A program made the translations under genes and the position numbers. The notes beneath the pieces are model-generated. The model searched no databases. It saw nothing but the letters and a program-made list of their open reading frames with translations, and was not told the origin of the DNA. 64,000 nt of DNA from Chryseobacterium sp. Tr-659. Its GTDB lineage: Bacteria > Bacteroidota > Bacteroidia > Flavobacteriales > Weeksellaceae. The DNA lies in assembly GCF_011752975.1 (NCBI RefSeq), contig NZ_VWWP01000001.1, positions 124,001-188,000 of the forward strand. Direction: 5' to 3'. This document shows positions 1 to 7,047 of this stretch, piece by piece (position 1 is the stretch's first letter; every line of letters starts with the position of its first letter).

Positions 1-143
1 GATCAAGAGTTATTCTTGCTCCACTTCATGCTAAAAGAGTATTAAACGCTCTTCAGCAGAACATCGCTAACTACGAGCAGCAGTTCGGAGAAATCAAAGA
101 AGTTGAGCCTTTCGTATTAGGAGGAAACAACGTACAAGCGTAA
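1..143 (+). CDS. DUF3467 family protein, 3' end (partial)
   Basis: The window opens inside a gene. The readable frame starts at base 3 and gives the last 46 codons, beginning SRVILAPLHAKRV and ending FVLGGNNVQA before TAA. The pattern 'ILAPLHAKRVLNALQQNI.NYE' is typical of DUF3467, small proteins of about 100 residues with no established function. In related bacteria such genes often lie after the RNA polymerase beta' gene, but that neighbour is outside the window, so this is recollection and not observation. A strong terminator follows directly. The family call is from recognition of the C-terminal motif only. Confidence 0.75.
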   Translation, partial: SRVILAPLHAKRVLNALQQNIANYEQQFGEIKEVEPFVLGGNNVQA

Positions 144-170
144 GATTTCTTTTACAATAAAAATAAGAAT

Positions 171-197
171 GCCCCGGTTTTCCGGGGCATTTTTTGT
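171..197 (+). terminator. Rho-independent terminator
   Basis: Perfect 7-bp GC stem GCCCCGG / CCGGGGC with a TTTT loop, followed by an AT then a T-run. It lies 28 bases after the stop of the DUF3467 gene and closes that transcript. Confidence 0.92.
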
Positions 198-340
198 TTA
201 TATAATTTTAAGTATTGTATATTTTAAATAGTATTAAAATTTTATATTTAAAATATATATTAAAATTAAGTAATTATTAAGATGTTTTTCGTAATTGAGG
301 AAGAATTTTGGTTATTTAATATATTAGATGATCAATTTTA

Positions 341-348
341 TATATTTG
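341..348 (+). promoter_or_regulatory. -7 promoter element of the Crp/Fnr gene
   Basis: TATATTTG matches the Bacteroidota -7 consensus TAnnTTTG. A transcript starting about 5 bases later would have a leader of about 20 bases before the ATG at 373. The element lies inside the longer reading frame that could start at 328, which argues for the later start. No clear TTG -33 element is present at the usual spacing. Confidence 0.5.
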
Positions 349-372
349 TTTAAAACATTGACAGGAAAAGAT

Positions 373-1023
373 ATGATAAGTGATCAATTTATTCTCCAAA
401 GATTTGGCTTTTTAGGCGAAGATTTTTCAGCTGAACTTGAAAAGCATGCAGTGATGACCGATATAAAAGCAAAAACAGAAGTTATTAGAGAAGGTCAGAA
501 AAACAGATACGTCCCCTTTCTTATCAAAGGATCTATTAAAGTATTTACATTAAATGATGGAAGAGAACTCATCTATTATTACATAAAACCGAATGACAGC
601 TGTCTGATGACATTCTCATCCATTTTCACAGATTATGTAAGCAGAGTATATGCTATTGCAGAAGAAGATTCCGAAGCCTTACTAATCCCCGTTTCTGTGA
701 TGCATGAATGGCTGATTAGATTTCCCGAAATGAATAAGCTCTTTTACCGCGAATATGACAGACGCTTTTCTGAAGTAATGAATATGGTAAACGAAGCTGT
801 TTTTCATAGGTTGGACAAAAGAGTACTGAGTTACATTAAACAGCAGATAGCGCTCACAGGTACCAATCCTATCAAGATTACACACCGGGAAATTGCAAGT
901 AATCTGGGAACTTCAAGAGAAGTGGTAAGCCGGGTTTTAAAAAAAATTGAGAACGAAGGAGAAATCCTTCAGACAAAAAATGGAATAAAAGTTCCTATGG
1001 ATGAAAATGTTAGATTAAGTTGA
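373..1023 (+). CDS. Crp/Fnr family transcriptional regulator
   Basis: A 216-residue regulator: an N-terminal cyclic-nucleotide-binding-type beta-barrel (about residues 15-125), a long dimerisation helix, and a C-terminal winged helix-turn-helix (about 150-210) with the motif TSREVVSRVLKKIENEG, where Ser-Arg-Glu..Arg is the usual DNA-reading helix. There is no N-terminal cysteine cluster, so an FNR-type iron-sulfur sensor is unlikely; the effector cannot be told. The frame is open back to 328, but a -7 promoter box at 341-348 and an AGGAAAAG sequence just before 373 favour ATG 373. A Crp-type palindrome lies 41 bp after the stop, in front of the next operon, suggesting that this protein controls its neighbours. 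Confidence 0.9.
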   Translation: MISDQFILQRFGFLGEDFSAELEKHAVMTDIKAKTEVIREGQKNRYVPFLIKGSIKVFTLNDGRELIYYYIKPNDSCLMTFSSIFTDYVSRVYAIAEEDSEALLIPVSVMHEWLIRFPEMNKLFYREYDRRFSEVMNMVNEAVFHRLDKRVLSYIKQQIALTGTNPIKITHREIASNLGTSREVVSRVLKKIENEGEILQTKNGIKVPMDENVRLS

Positions 1024-1063
1024 TTTTCATTGTTTTATCTACCAATTGATAAAAACAATTTGT

Positions 1064-1111
1064 CTGGTGACTTTTATCACCTGTTTTTGAATTGGTAACT
1101 CAATAAGTTTG
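1064..1111 (+). promoter_or_regulatory. Crp-type operator and promoter of the redox operon
   Basis: CTGGTGA-N6-TCACCTG (1064-1083) is an inverted repeat with 6 of 7 symmetric positions and the half-site/spacer geometry of Crp/Fnr sites. It is followed by TAAGTTTG (1104-1111), an exact TAnnTTTG -7 box. Taking a start about 5 bases after the box, the palindrome is centred near -42, the class II activator position. No TTG -33 element is seen, which suits an activator-dependent promoter. That the adjacent Crp/Fnr gene product is the binder is inference. Confidence 0.65.
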
Positions 1112-1129
1112 TCATATAATAATTAAAAA

Positions 1130-1978
1130 TTGGATATGACAAAAATTCTGCTGTTTCTGTCAATATTTTTATCAGTTTTTGCCTTTTCACAGGAAGATCT
1201 GCTAAAAGATATTGATACCGTTAAAACCAATACGGAAAACTCACAACCCGCTTTCAAAGCATTGCAGATTGTTACAGGGCAATCTACAAAACTCGCCGCT
1301 AAAAAAGAATGGTACATTATTGTTGCCCACAGATTTGGAGATATAAGTGCCGGGTTTAAAGACTTTTTCGGGTTAGATCATGCCTCTACCAAATTAGGGG
1401 TAATCTATGGTATTTCAGATGCAGTTTCTGTCAGTTTATCCAGAGAAACCAATATGAAGACCTTTGAAGGAGCGGTAAAATATAAGCTGGTAAAACAAAA
1501 TGAGAATTTTCCCGTGGATATTGTAGGTTACAATGTTATGGGAGTAAATACAGAGCTGGATAAAGATACCTATCCTTATCTTAAATTCAATGACAGGCTG
1601 TCCTATCTTACACAGGCGCTAATTTCCAGAAGATTCAATGATAAATTTTCATTACAGCTTACCCCTTCATTTGTTCATAAAAATCTTTATGATCCGGCCA
1701 TTGAGGATAAGAATCAATTCTTAGCTGGTTTAGGAGGGCGTTATAAAATTTCAAAAAGAGTTTCTGTAAATGCAGAGTACTTTGTCAACTTTGATAATCA
1801 CAGCTTTTATAAGAACCCTCTCTCATTAGGAGTAGACATAGAAACAGGAGGGCATATTTTTCAGCTGCTATTTACAAATTCCCAGATCAATTCAGATATC
1901 GGATATCTTACCAATGCAGCAGGAAACTGGGGAAAAGGGCATATTTTCTTTGGGTTTAATCTTTATAGAGTTTTTTAA
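1130..1978 (+). CDS. DUF5777 family beta-barrel protein
   Basis: A 282-residue exported protein. A signal peptide (residues 1-20, ending FAFSQ) is followed by alternating beta-strand sequence and a C-terminal phenylalanine (..FNLYRVF), as in outer-membrane barrels. The region around KEWYIIVAHRFGDI..GFKDFFGLD matches DUF5777, often encoded next to c-type cytochromes and YceI proteins in Bacteroidota. Function is unknown. It is the first gene of a tight operon, 1 base before the next start. An ATG two codons in (1136) is an equally good start. Confidence 0.8.
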   Translation: MDMTKILLFLSIFLSVFAFSQEDLLKDIDTVKTNTENSQPAFKALQIVTGQSTKLAAKKEWYIIVAHRFGDISAGFKDFFGLDHASTKLGVIYGISDAVSVSLSRETNMKTFEGAVKYKLVKQNENFPVDIVGYNVMGVNTELDKDTYPYLKFNDRLSYLTQALISRRFNDKFSLQLTPSFVHKNLYDPAIEDKNQFLAGLGGRYKISKRVSVNAEYFVNFDNHSFYKNPLSLGVDIETGGHIFQLLFTNSQINSDIGYLTNAAGNWGKGHIFFGFNLYRVF

Positions 1979-1979
1979 T

Positions 1980-2324
1980 ATGAGAAAGTTGACGTCATTA
2001 TTGATATTATCAGTAACCCTTATCATAACAGCATGTGATAGCAGAACCTATGAAGAAATTTCAGATAATACACCTATCACCACACCCGTAAATTATACCA
2101 AAGATGTAAAACCTATTGTAGATAACAACTGTATAGGCTGTCATTCCGGAAATTTCAAACCGCTGGAGACCTATGATCAGGTAAAAAATAACATAAACGG
2201 AATTATTGATCGGATTCAAAGACCCAGCGGAGATCCCGGGAAAATGCCTCAGGGAGGTTCATTATCTGCTGCACAGATCAATATTTTCATAAAATGGAAA
2301 GCAGACGGATTAACTGAAAATTAA
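1980..2324 (+). CDS. c-type cytochrome lipoprotein
   Basis: A 114-residue lipoprotein with one haem. The signal peptide ends in the lipobox ITAC (Cys about residue 19), followed by a linker rich in Thr and Pro. A single haem c motif CIGCH lies near residue 54, and a downstream Met (KMPQGG) could be the second axial ligand. This fits a periplasmic, membrane-anchored electron carrier. The frame is open upstream to 1914, overlapping the DUF5777 gene, but ATG 1980 gives the proper signal peptide. Its place between a barrel and YceI supports a redox or stress function for the operon. Confidence 0.85.
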   Translation: MRKLTSLLILSVTLIITACDSRTYEEISDNTPITTPVNYTKDVKPIVDNNCIGCHSGNFKPLETYDQVKNNINGIIDRIQRPSGDPGKMPQGGSLSAAQINIFIKWKADGLTEN

Positions 2325-2334
2325 AAAAATTGAT

Positions 2335-2880
2335 ATGAAAAAAATAATACTATTAAGCATACTCTTGCTTTCAGCAGGCTATACTTCAGCACAGAAATAC
2401 AGCTCTAAAACGGGTAAAGTTACTTTTGAAGCCTCAGTGCCTTTATTTGAAGATATTTATGCAAAAGATGATAACAATGTTGTGATTTTAAATGCAGATA
2501 CCGGAGAGATAGCTTCAGTTTCAGTGGTTAAAAATTTTCACTTTAAGACCAAATTAATGGAAGAGCATTTCAACGAAAGTTATGCTGAGACAGCAAAATA
2601 TCCTAAAACAACTTTCAAAGGGAAAATTGCCGGGTTTGATAAAACAAAACTTTCCACAAGCCCGCAAAAATATACCGTACAGGGAACACTTAATTTTCAT
2701 GGTGTAGATAAAGCAGTTTCTTCTGCTGCAACTATATATTCAAAAGAGGGCAAAGTTTATATGCAGGGTGGCTTTGTAGCAAAGCCTGCAGATTTTAAAG
2801 TGACTATTCCCAAGATGGTTATGAAGAAAGTAGCAGAGAATGTAAATATTGAGTATAACTATGTAATGGCAGCGCAATGA
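2335..2880 (+). CDS. YceI family protein
   Basis: A 181-residue exported protein with a signal peptide ending TSAQ (about residue 19) and the YceI lipocalin-like fold pattern: KVTFEASVPLFEDIYA at the start, VKNFHFKTKLMEEHFNE in the middle and YPKTTFKG later. YceI domains bind isoprenoid chains such as polyprenyl quinones in the periplasm. With a haem lipoprotein before it and a DOMON-like protein after it, a quinone or electron-transfer role is plausible but not shown. Its stop overlaps the next start as ATGA, so the two genes are probably translationally coupled. Confidence 0.9.
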   Translation: MKKIILLSILLLSAGYTSAQKYSSKTGKVTFEASVPLFEDIYAKDDNNVVILNADTGEIASVSVVKNFHFKTKLMEEHFNESYAETAKYPKTTFKGKIAGFDKTKLSTSPQKYTVQGTLNFHGVDKAVSSAATIYSKEGKVYMQGGFVAKPADFKVTIPKMVMKKVAENVNIEYNYVMAAQ

Positions 2881-3401
2881 GAAGTTTAATCATAGTATTT
2901 GCTTTTTGCTTAGGTGCTCTCTTTTCTGCGCAGGAAAAAACAAAATCAATCTTTGATATTGCCAGAAGCGGAACAGTAACTGAAGTACAGGAACTGATGA
3001 AACAGAACCCGGATGTTATTAATCAGGTAAATGAAAATGGTTTTTCTCCACTTATTTTAGCCTGTTACAGAGGAAATGTAAGTGTTGCAGATTTTCTGAT
3101 TGATCATGTAAAAGATATCAATTATAAAAGCCGTGAAGGTACCGCACTAGCTGGTCTTGCTATAAAATATAATAAAGAACTTGTAGAGCATCTGTTAAAG
3201 AAAAAAGCAGATCCGAATATTGCAGATGCTACAGGATATACTCCTTTATTCTGGGCTGTAAAATCCGGAAATAAAGAGTTGATAGAACAATTACTTCGAT
3301 ATAAGGCAGATAAAACGAAGAAAGATTCAATGGGAATGACTCCTTTTGAATATGCATTACAAACCAATAATAAAGAAATCATCAATCTCTTAAAAAATTA
3401 A
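2877..3401 (+). CDS. Exported ankyrin-repeat protein
   Basis: A 174-residue protein: a signal peptide (1-18, ending FSAQ) followed by about four ankyrin repeats (NENGFSPLILACYRGNVSVA, TGYTPLFWAVKSGNKELIEQ, SMGMTPFEYALQTNNKEIIN). These form a protein-protein scaffold. Periplasmic ankyrin proteins are sometimes linked to catalase or oxidative-stress proteins (AnkB type), but no such gene is adjacent here. It starts inside the stop of the YceI gene (ATGA overlap), and the next gene follows after a single base, so it belongs to the operon. Confidence 0.9.
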   Translation: MRSLIIVFAFCLGALFSAQEKTKSIFDIARSGTVTEVQELMKQNPDVINQVNENGFSPLILACYRGNVSVADFLIDHVKDINYKSREGTALAGLAIKYNKELVEHLLKKKADPNIADATGYTPLFWAVKSGNKELIEQLLRYKADKTKKDSMGMTPFEYALQTNNKEIINLLKN

Positions 3402-3402
3402 T

Positions 3403-4167
3403 ATGAAAAAAGTTTTACTAGTAATTAATGTGGCCTTTGCCAGTTTTGCATGGGCTCAGTTTTCGTCAGGAACGGTAAATTTACCAACAGCATCTATGAC
3501 GGTGAAATTAGATACTACTCCTACTGGAGTAACAATGACTTTGACAGGCGACAGCAATTCAATGTTGGGAATAGGATTTGGCGGAAATGGTGTAAACTCT
3601 GGTGGTATGGCTAACGGTTCAGATGGATTTATCTATAATTCATCTGCCAACAGAGATTATACTTTTATTGGAATGACTGCTCCCAATGCCGATGCTGCTC
3701 AGGATTGGACTGAAACTTCCAATACCGTAAGCGGAAGTACAAGAACTATAGTAGCAACAAGATCACTGGCCGGAGGAACAGGGGACTTTGCGATTCCTAA
3801 TGCCGCCGGTAGCATTAATATCTTTTATGCACGTAGATCAGGAAATCAGGCTTTAGGATATCATGGTGGTAACAGAGATTATGCTACATTAACAATGACA
3901 GCAAGTACTACTCTGGGAACCGGCGAAGTTGTTGCTGATAGCAAAAAAGTAAGTCTTTATCCTAATCCTGCAAAAACTGCTGTTAGCTTTAAAAATTTCG
4001 ATAAGATAAAATCTATTGATATCTATGAAGGATCAGGAAGAAAAGTAAAAACGGTGACTCCGGATAGAGAAAGTATCAATGTTGAAGATCTTAAATCAGG
4101 AAACTATTATCTTGAAATTCAGCTGAAAGACGGAAGCGTATCTTATGAAAAGCTGATTAAAGAATAA
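3403..4167 (+). CDS. DOMON-like protein with T9SS sorting domain
   Basis: 254 residues: a signal peptide (ending AWAQ), a beta-rich central domain (about 20-170), and a type A T9SS C-terminal domain (about 185-254) that starts KVSLYPNPA and ends SYEKLIKE. The central domain has WTETSNTVSGSTRTIVATRS and ALGYHGGNRDYATLTM, which resemble DOMON domains, where the His of the YHG motif and an upstream Met can bind haem b. The protein would be exported through the outer membrane and anchored at the surface. As last gene of the redox operon it would suit an outward electron or haem role (inference). A terminator follows. Confidence 0.78.
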   Translation: MKKVLLVINVAFASFAWAQFSSGTVNLPTASMTVKLDTTPTGVTMTLTGDSNSMLGIGFGGNGVNSGGMANGSDGFIYNSSANRDYTFIGMTAPNADAAQDWTETSNTVSGSTRTIVATRSLAGGTGDFAIPNAAGSINIFYARRSGNQALGYHGGNRDYATLTMTASTTLGTGEVVADSKKVSLYPNPAKTAVSFKNFDKIKSIDIYEGSGRKVKTVTPDRESINVEDLKSGNYYLEIQLKDGSVSYEKLIKE

Positions 4168-4197
4168 AAAATCACATCCAAATATTGTAAATGAATG

Positions 4198-4223
4198 CCT
4201 CTGATTTTTCAGAGGTATTTTTT
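4198..4223 (+). terminator. Rho-independent terminator of the redox operon
   Basis: Stem CCTCTGA / TCAGAGG (7 bp, perfect) with a TTTT loop, followed by TATTTTTT. It lies 30 bases after the last gene of the operon. Confidence 0.88.
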
Positions 4224-4259
4224 ATGATAGAATTGGTAAACGGCTTATTTGGAAATCTA

Positions 4260-4267
4260 TATATTTG
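4260..4267 (+). promoter_or_regulatory. -7 promoter element of the cytidine deaminase gene
   Basis: TATATTTG, an exact TAnnTTTG box, with a TTG 24 bases upstream (4233-4235). It lies downstream of the first possible start (TTG 4249) and about 24 bases before TTG 4291, so it decides for the later start. Confidence 0.55.
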
Positions 4268-4290
4268 TTTATAAGCCAAAAAGACAAGTT

Positions 4291-4686
4291 TTGAGTAAAA
4301 ATTTAAAGGAAATAGCCTATCAGTTTGCAAAATCAAGAAAACTGAATGATTTTATAGAATATGGTGGAGTAGCGGCAGCTATTGAAACAGCAGATGGTAA
4401 TGTGTATACAGGAATTAGTATAGACACGGCATGTTCTATGGGGTTCTGTGCAGAACACAGTGCAATAGCTGAAATGTTGAAAAATGGAGAACATCGGATA
4501 AAAGCGGTGGTGGCTGTAGGAAATGACGGTAATGCAGTCCCTCCGTGCGGAAGATGCCGGGAATTAATGAGTCAGTTATCAAAAGAAAATCTCGGGGCAA
4601 TAGTAGAAGTTAAAAACGGAATATTTGTAACTTTGAAAGAACTGATGCCTTATGACTGGAAAGAAGATCTTGACAGAGAATGGTAA
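4291..4686 (+). CDS. cdd: Cytidine deaminase
   Basis: 131 residues from the chosen TTG start (MSKNLKEIAYQF..). The zinc motifs of the cytidine deaminase fold are intact: CAEHSA (Cys ligand, catalytic Glu) and PPCGRCRE (two Cys ligands), the three-Cys arrangement of tetrameric cytidine deaminases. It hydrolyses (deoxy)cytidine to (deoxy)uridine in pyrimidine salvage. The frame extends back to a TTG at 4249, but that would lie upstream of the -7 box at 4260-4267, and the short form has the usual family length. A blasticidin-deaminase-like member of the same fold cannot be excluded. Confidence 0.82.
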   Translation: MSKNLKEIAYQFAKSRKLNDFIEYGGVAAAIETADGNVYTGISIDTACSMGFCAEHSAIAEMLKNGEHRIKAVVAVGNDGNAVPPCGRCRELMSQLSKENLGAIVEVKNGIFVTLKELMPYDWKEDLDREW

Positions 4687-4714
4687 TCTTTAATCTCTTA
4701 ATTTTTAAACATCA

Positions 4715-5563
4715 ATGGAATTCAAAACCCTGGCAAATATTACAATAGAAGAACTTTTATCAGTATTCAATCATTCATTTTCCGATTATATTGTCTCTTT
4801 TCACTTAACAAAAGAAGTGCTTATCTCAAAAATTGCAGCGGAAAAGCTGGATATGAACTTATCTGTCGGAGCATTTGAGGAAGGGAAGCTTGTGGGCTTT
4901 ATTCTTCAGGCAGAAAAGGTTGAAAATGGCGAAAAGATTATTTATAACGGCGGAACAGGTGTTATTCCGGAAAGCAGAGGTAGAGGGCTGGTGAGAAAAA
5001 TGTACGATTTTATTATTCCTGTTTTAAAAGAGAGAGATGCAGATATATTACTGCTTGAAGTGATTGAAGGAAATCAAAATGCAATCAGAGCCTATGAAAA
5101 TTTAGGGTTTTCTATTGTACGAAGACTGCTTTGTTTTAATGGAAATATCAACCCCAATCCGAAAAAAGAAAATACAGAGATAACCATAAAAGATCTTGAG
5201 GACTTCTCATGGGAAACATTACGTTCTTTCTGGGATATAGAACCTTCATGGCAAGGGTCTGTTTTTGTGTTGGATCCTATACCAGAAAATTATATAGCTT
5301 TAGGGGCTTATGCTGAAAAAAAACTGGTAGGATATATCATTTATGGGCCAGTATCAAGAAGAATTTATCAGGTTGCTGTAGATAAAAAGTACAGAAAGCA
5401 AGGCATAGGGACAAAGCTTTTTATTGCGGTTAAAGAAAGAAATGAAGAACAGAGTGTTTCACTGAATAACGTAGATGATTCTTCAGAAAATACAGCAAAA
5501 TTCCTCGAAGAAACAGGTCTCAAAAACTGGCTCTCACAATTTGAAATGAAAAGAAGTATCTGA
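4715..5563 (+). CDS. GNAT acetyltransferase with two domains
   Basis: 282 residues with two successive GNAT folds. The first (about 1-140) carries the acetyl-CoA loop GVIPESRGRGLVRKMYDF and the motif EVIEGNQNAIRAYENLGF. The second (about 150-282) carries VAVDKKYRKQGIGTKLF. Both pyrophosphate-binding loops (R-x-R/Q-G-x-G/L) look functional. The acetyl acceptor is unknown. It follows the cytidine deaminase by 28 bases and could be cotranscribed with it. Confidence 0.88.
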   Translation: MEFKTLANITIEELLSVFNHSFSDYIVSFHLTKEVLISKIAAEKLDMNLSVGAFEEGKLVGFILQAEKVENGEKIIYNGGTGVIPESRGRGLVRKMYDFIIPVLKERDADILLLEVIEGNQNAIRAYENLGFSIVRRLLCFNGNINPNPKKENTEITIKDLEDFSWETLRSFWDIEPSWQGSVFVLDPIPENYIALGAYAEKKLVGYIIYGPVSRRIYQVAVDKKYRKQGIGTKLFIAVKERNEEQSVSLNNVDDSSENTAKFLEETGLKNWLSQFEMKRSI

Positions 5564-5632
5564 CGGTTTTCATTTTAATAGTTTTTAATATACTTTTAAC
5601 CTCCTAAACTTTTCGTTCAGAAGTATAGAACG

Positions 5633-5640
5633 TAACTTTG
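5633..5640 (+). promoter_or_regulatory. -7 promoter element of the phosphodiesterase gene
   Basis: TAACTTTG matches TAnnTTTG and lies 17 bases before the ATG at 5657, giving a leader of about 12 bases. A TTTCG around 5611-5615 sits where a TTG -33 element would be expected. Confidence 0.55.
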
Positions 5641-5656
5641 CTGAAATTTTTAAATA

Positions 5657-6958
5657 ATGAAGCGAGGAATATATCTTTTGCTGCTGCTGGTATCATTTAC
5701 AGTTTTTGCACAACAAGTAAGTGTGGATACGGCCCAGGTGGTCATTCCGGGAAGACAAAACAGCCCGGAAGCTGAGAAAAAACCATACGTAATCATGATT
5801 TCAACAGACGGGTTCCGTTATGATTACGCCCAAAAGTATAATGCAGAAAACCTTTTGAGACTTTCTGACGGCGGAGTACATGCCGATGCAATGATCCCAA
5901 GTTATCCAAGTATTACATTTCCTAATCACTGGAGCCTGATTACAGGACTTTATCCTTCGCATCATGGTTTAATTGATAATTTTTTCTATGATTATAAAAG
6001 AAAGGAAGCCTATGCATTAAATAATAAAAAAAATGCAGAGGATGGAAGCTGGTACGGAGGAATTCCTCTTTGGGGATTAGCGGAAAAGCAAGGAATAGTT
6101 TCAGCATCTTTAATGTGGGTAGGGTCCGCAAGTGATGCCGGAGGAATAAGACCTTCTTATTATTATCCTTACCACGAAAAATTTACTCCTTCCGAAAAAG
6201 TGGAAAAAGTAGTCAACTGGCTGAAATTACCTGAAGATAAAAGACCTCATTTTATTTCGATGTATTTTCCGGAAGTAGATGGAAACGGGCACCATTACGG
6301 CCCGGATGCTAAAGAAACCGAAGATGCTGTTCACCTGATTGATCAGGCTGTAGGAGATCTTGTTCAGAAAGTAAATGCTTTAGGATTAAAAGATGTTAAT
6401 TTCGTTTTTGTTTCCGATCATGGAATGATTAAAGTAGATGGAGGTACTCCTTTGGAAATTCCTGCTATTCTTTTAGATAAAAATCGTTTTGATTTTTACA
6501 ATTCACAGACGCTGTTAAGGGTATATGTAAAAAATCCGGATGAGGTAAAATCCGTTTATAAAGAATTGAAAGCGGGTAAGACTAATGACTATGAAGTTTA
6601 TCTGGATAAAAAATTACCTAAATACTTACATTTCGCAACAAGAGATGATCAATATAACAGAATAGGACAGATTCTTCTGATTCCAAAGGCTCCGAAAATC
6701 TTTCTTGAAAAAGGAAAGAAAACATCAGTAGGAAAGCATGGCTATGATCCTAGAATTGTTCCCGAAATGAAAGCTACTTTCTATGCATGGGGCCCTGAAT
6801 TTAAAAATAATCTTAAGATTGGTGAGTTTACTAACATTAATGTTTATCCGCTCATAGCTGAGATTTTAGGGTTAAAAATTGATCAGCCTATTGATGGGAA
6901 GCTGAAAGTATTGAAAGGTATATTAAAAGAAAAAAATAATCTGAAGATTAAAAAATAA
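5657..6958 (+). CDS. Nucleotide pyrophosphatase/phosphodiesterase (NPP family)
   Basis: 433 residues with a signal peptide (ending VFAQ), so periplasmic or exported. The alkaline phosphatase superfamily metal sites are all visible: Asp in ISTDGFRYDY, nucleophile Thr in YPSITFPNHWSLITGLYPSH, Asp and His in EVDGNGHHYGP, Asp-His in VSDHGM, and His in VGKHGYDPR. The TFPNH nucleophile motif is characteristic of nucleotide pyrophosphatase/phosphodiesterases, which cleave phosphodiester or pyrophosphate bonds in nucleotides or phospholipid head groups. The exact substrate is not readable. The length is normal for a bacterial NPP. An unusually long perfect hairpin starts 2 bases after the stop. Confidence 0.92.
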   Translation: MKRGIYLLLLLVSFTVFAQQVSVDTAQVVIPGRQNSPEAEKKPYVIMISTDGFRYDYAQKYNAENLLRLSDGGVHADAMIPSYPSITFPNHWSLITGLYPSHHGLIDNFFYDYKRKEAYALNNKKNAEDGSWYGGIPLWGLAEKQGIVSASLMWVGSASDAGGIRPSYYYPYHEKFTPSEKVEKVVNWLKLPEDKRPHFISMYFPEVDGNGHHYGPDAKETEDAVHLIDQAVGDLVQKVNALGLKDVNFVFVSDHGMIKVDGGTPLEIPAILLDKNRFDFYNSQTLLRVYVKNPDEVKSVYKELKAGKTNDYEVYLDKKLPKYLHFATRDDQYNRIGQILLIPKAPKIFLEKGKKTSVGKHGYDPRIVPEMKATFYAWGPEFKNNLKIGEFTNINVYPLIAEILGLKIDQPIDGKLKVLKGILKEKNNLKIKK

Positions 6959-6959
6959 A

Positions 6960-7010
6960 GATCAAAACAGGTTTCGGCGCACCAGAGGTGCGCCGAAACC
7001 TGTTTTGATC
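6960..7010. terminator. Bidirectional terminator with perfect 24-bp stem
   Basis: The arms 6960-6983 and 6987-7010 are exact reverse complements (24 bp) around a 3-base loop AGA. The core is GC-rich (GGCGCACC/GGTGCGCC) and the outer arm holds AAAACAGG/CCTGTTTT, so a U-rich stretch follows the core in both directions. It separates the convergent phosphodiesterase (+) and NmrA-like (-) genes. Confidence 0.9.
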
Positions 7011-7047
7011 GATACTTATACTCTTTTTTTTGTTGTAAGGCAAGAAT

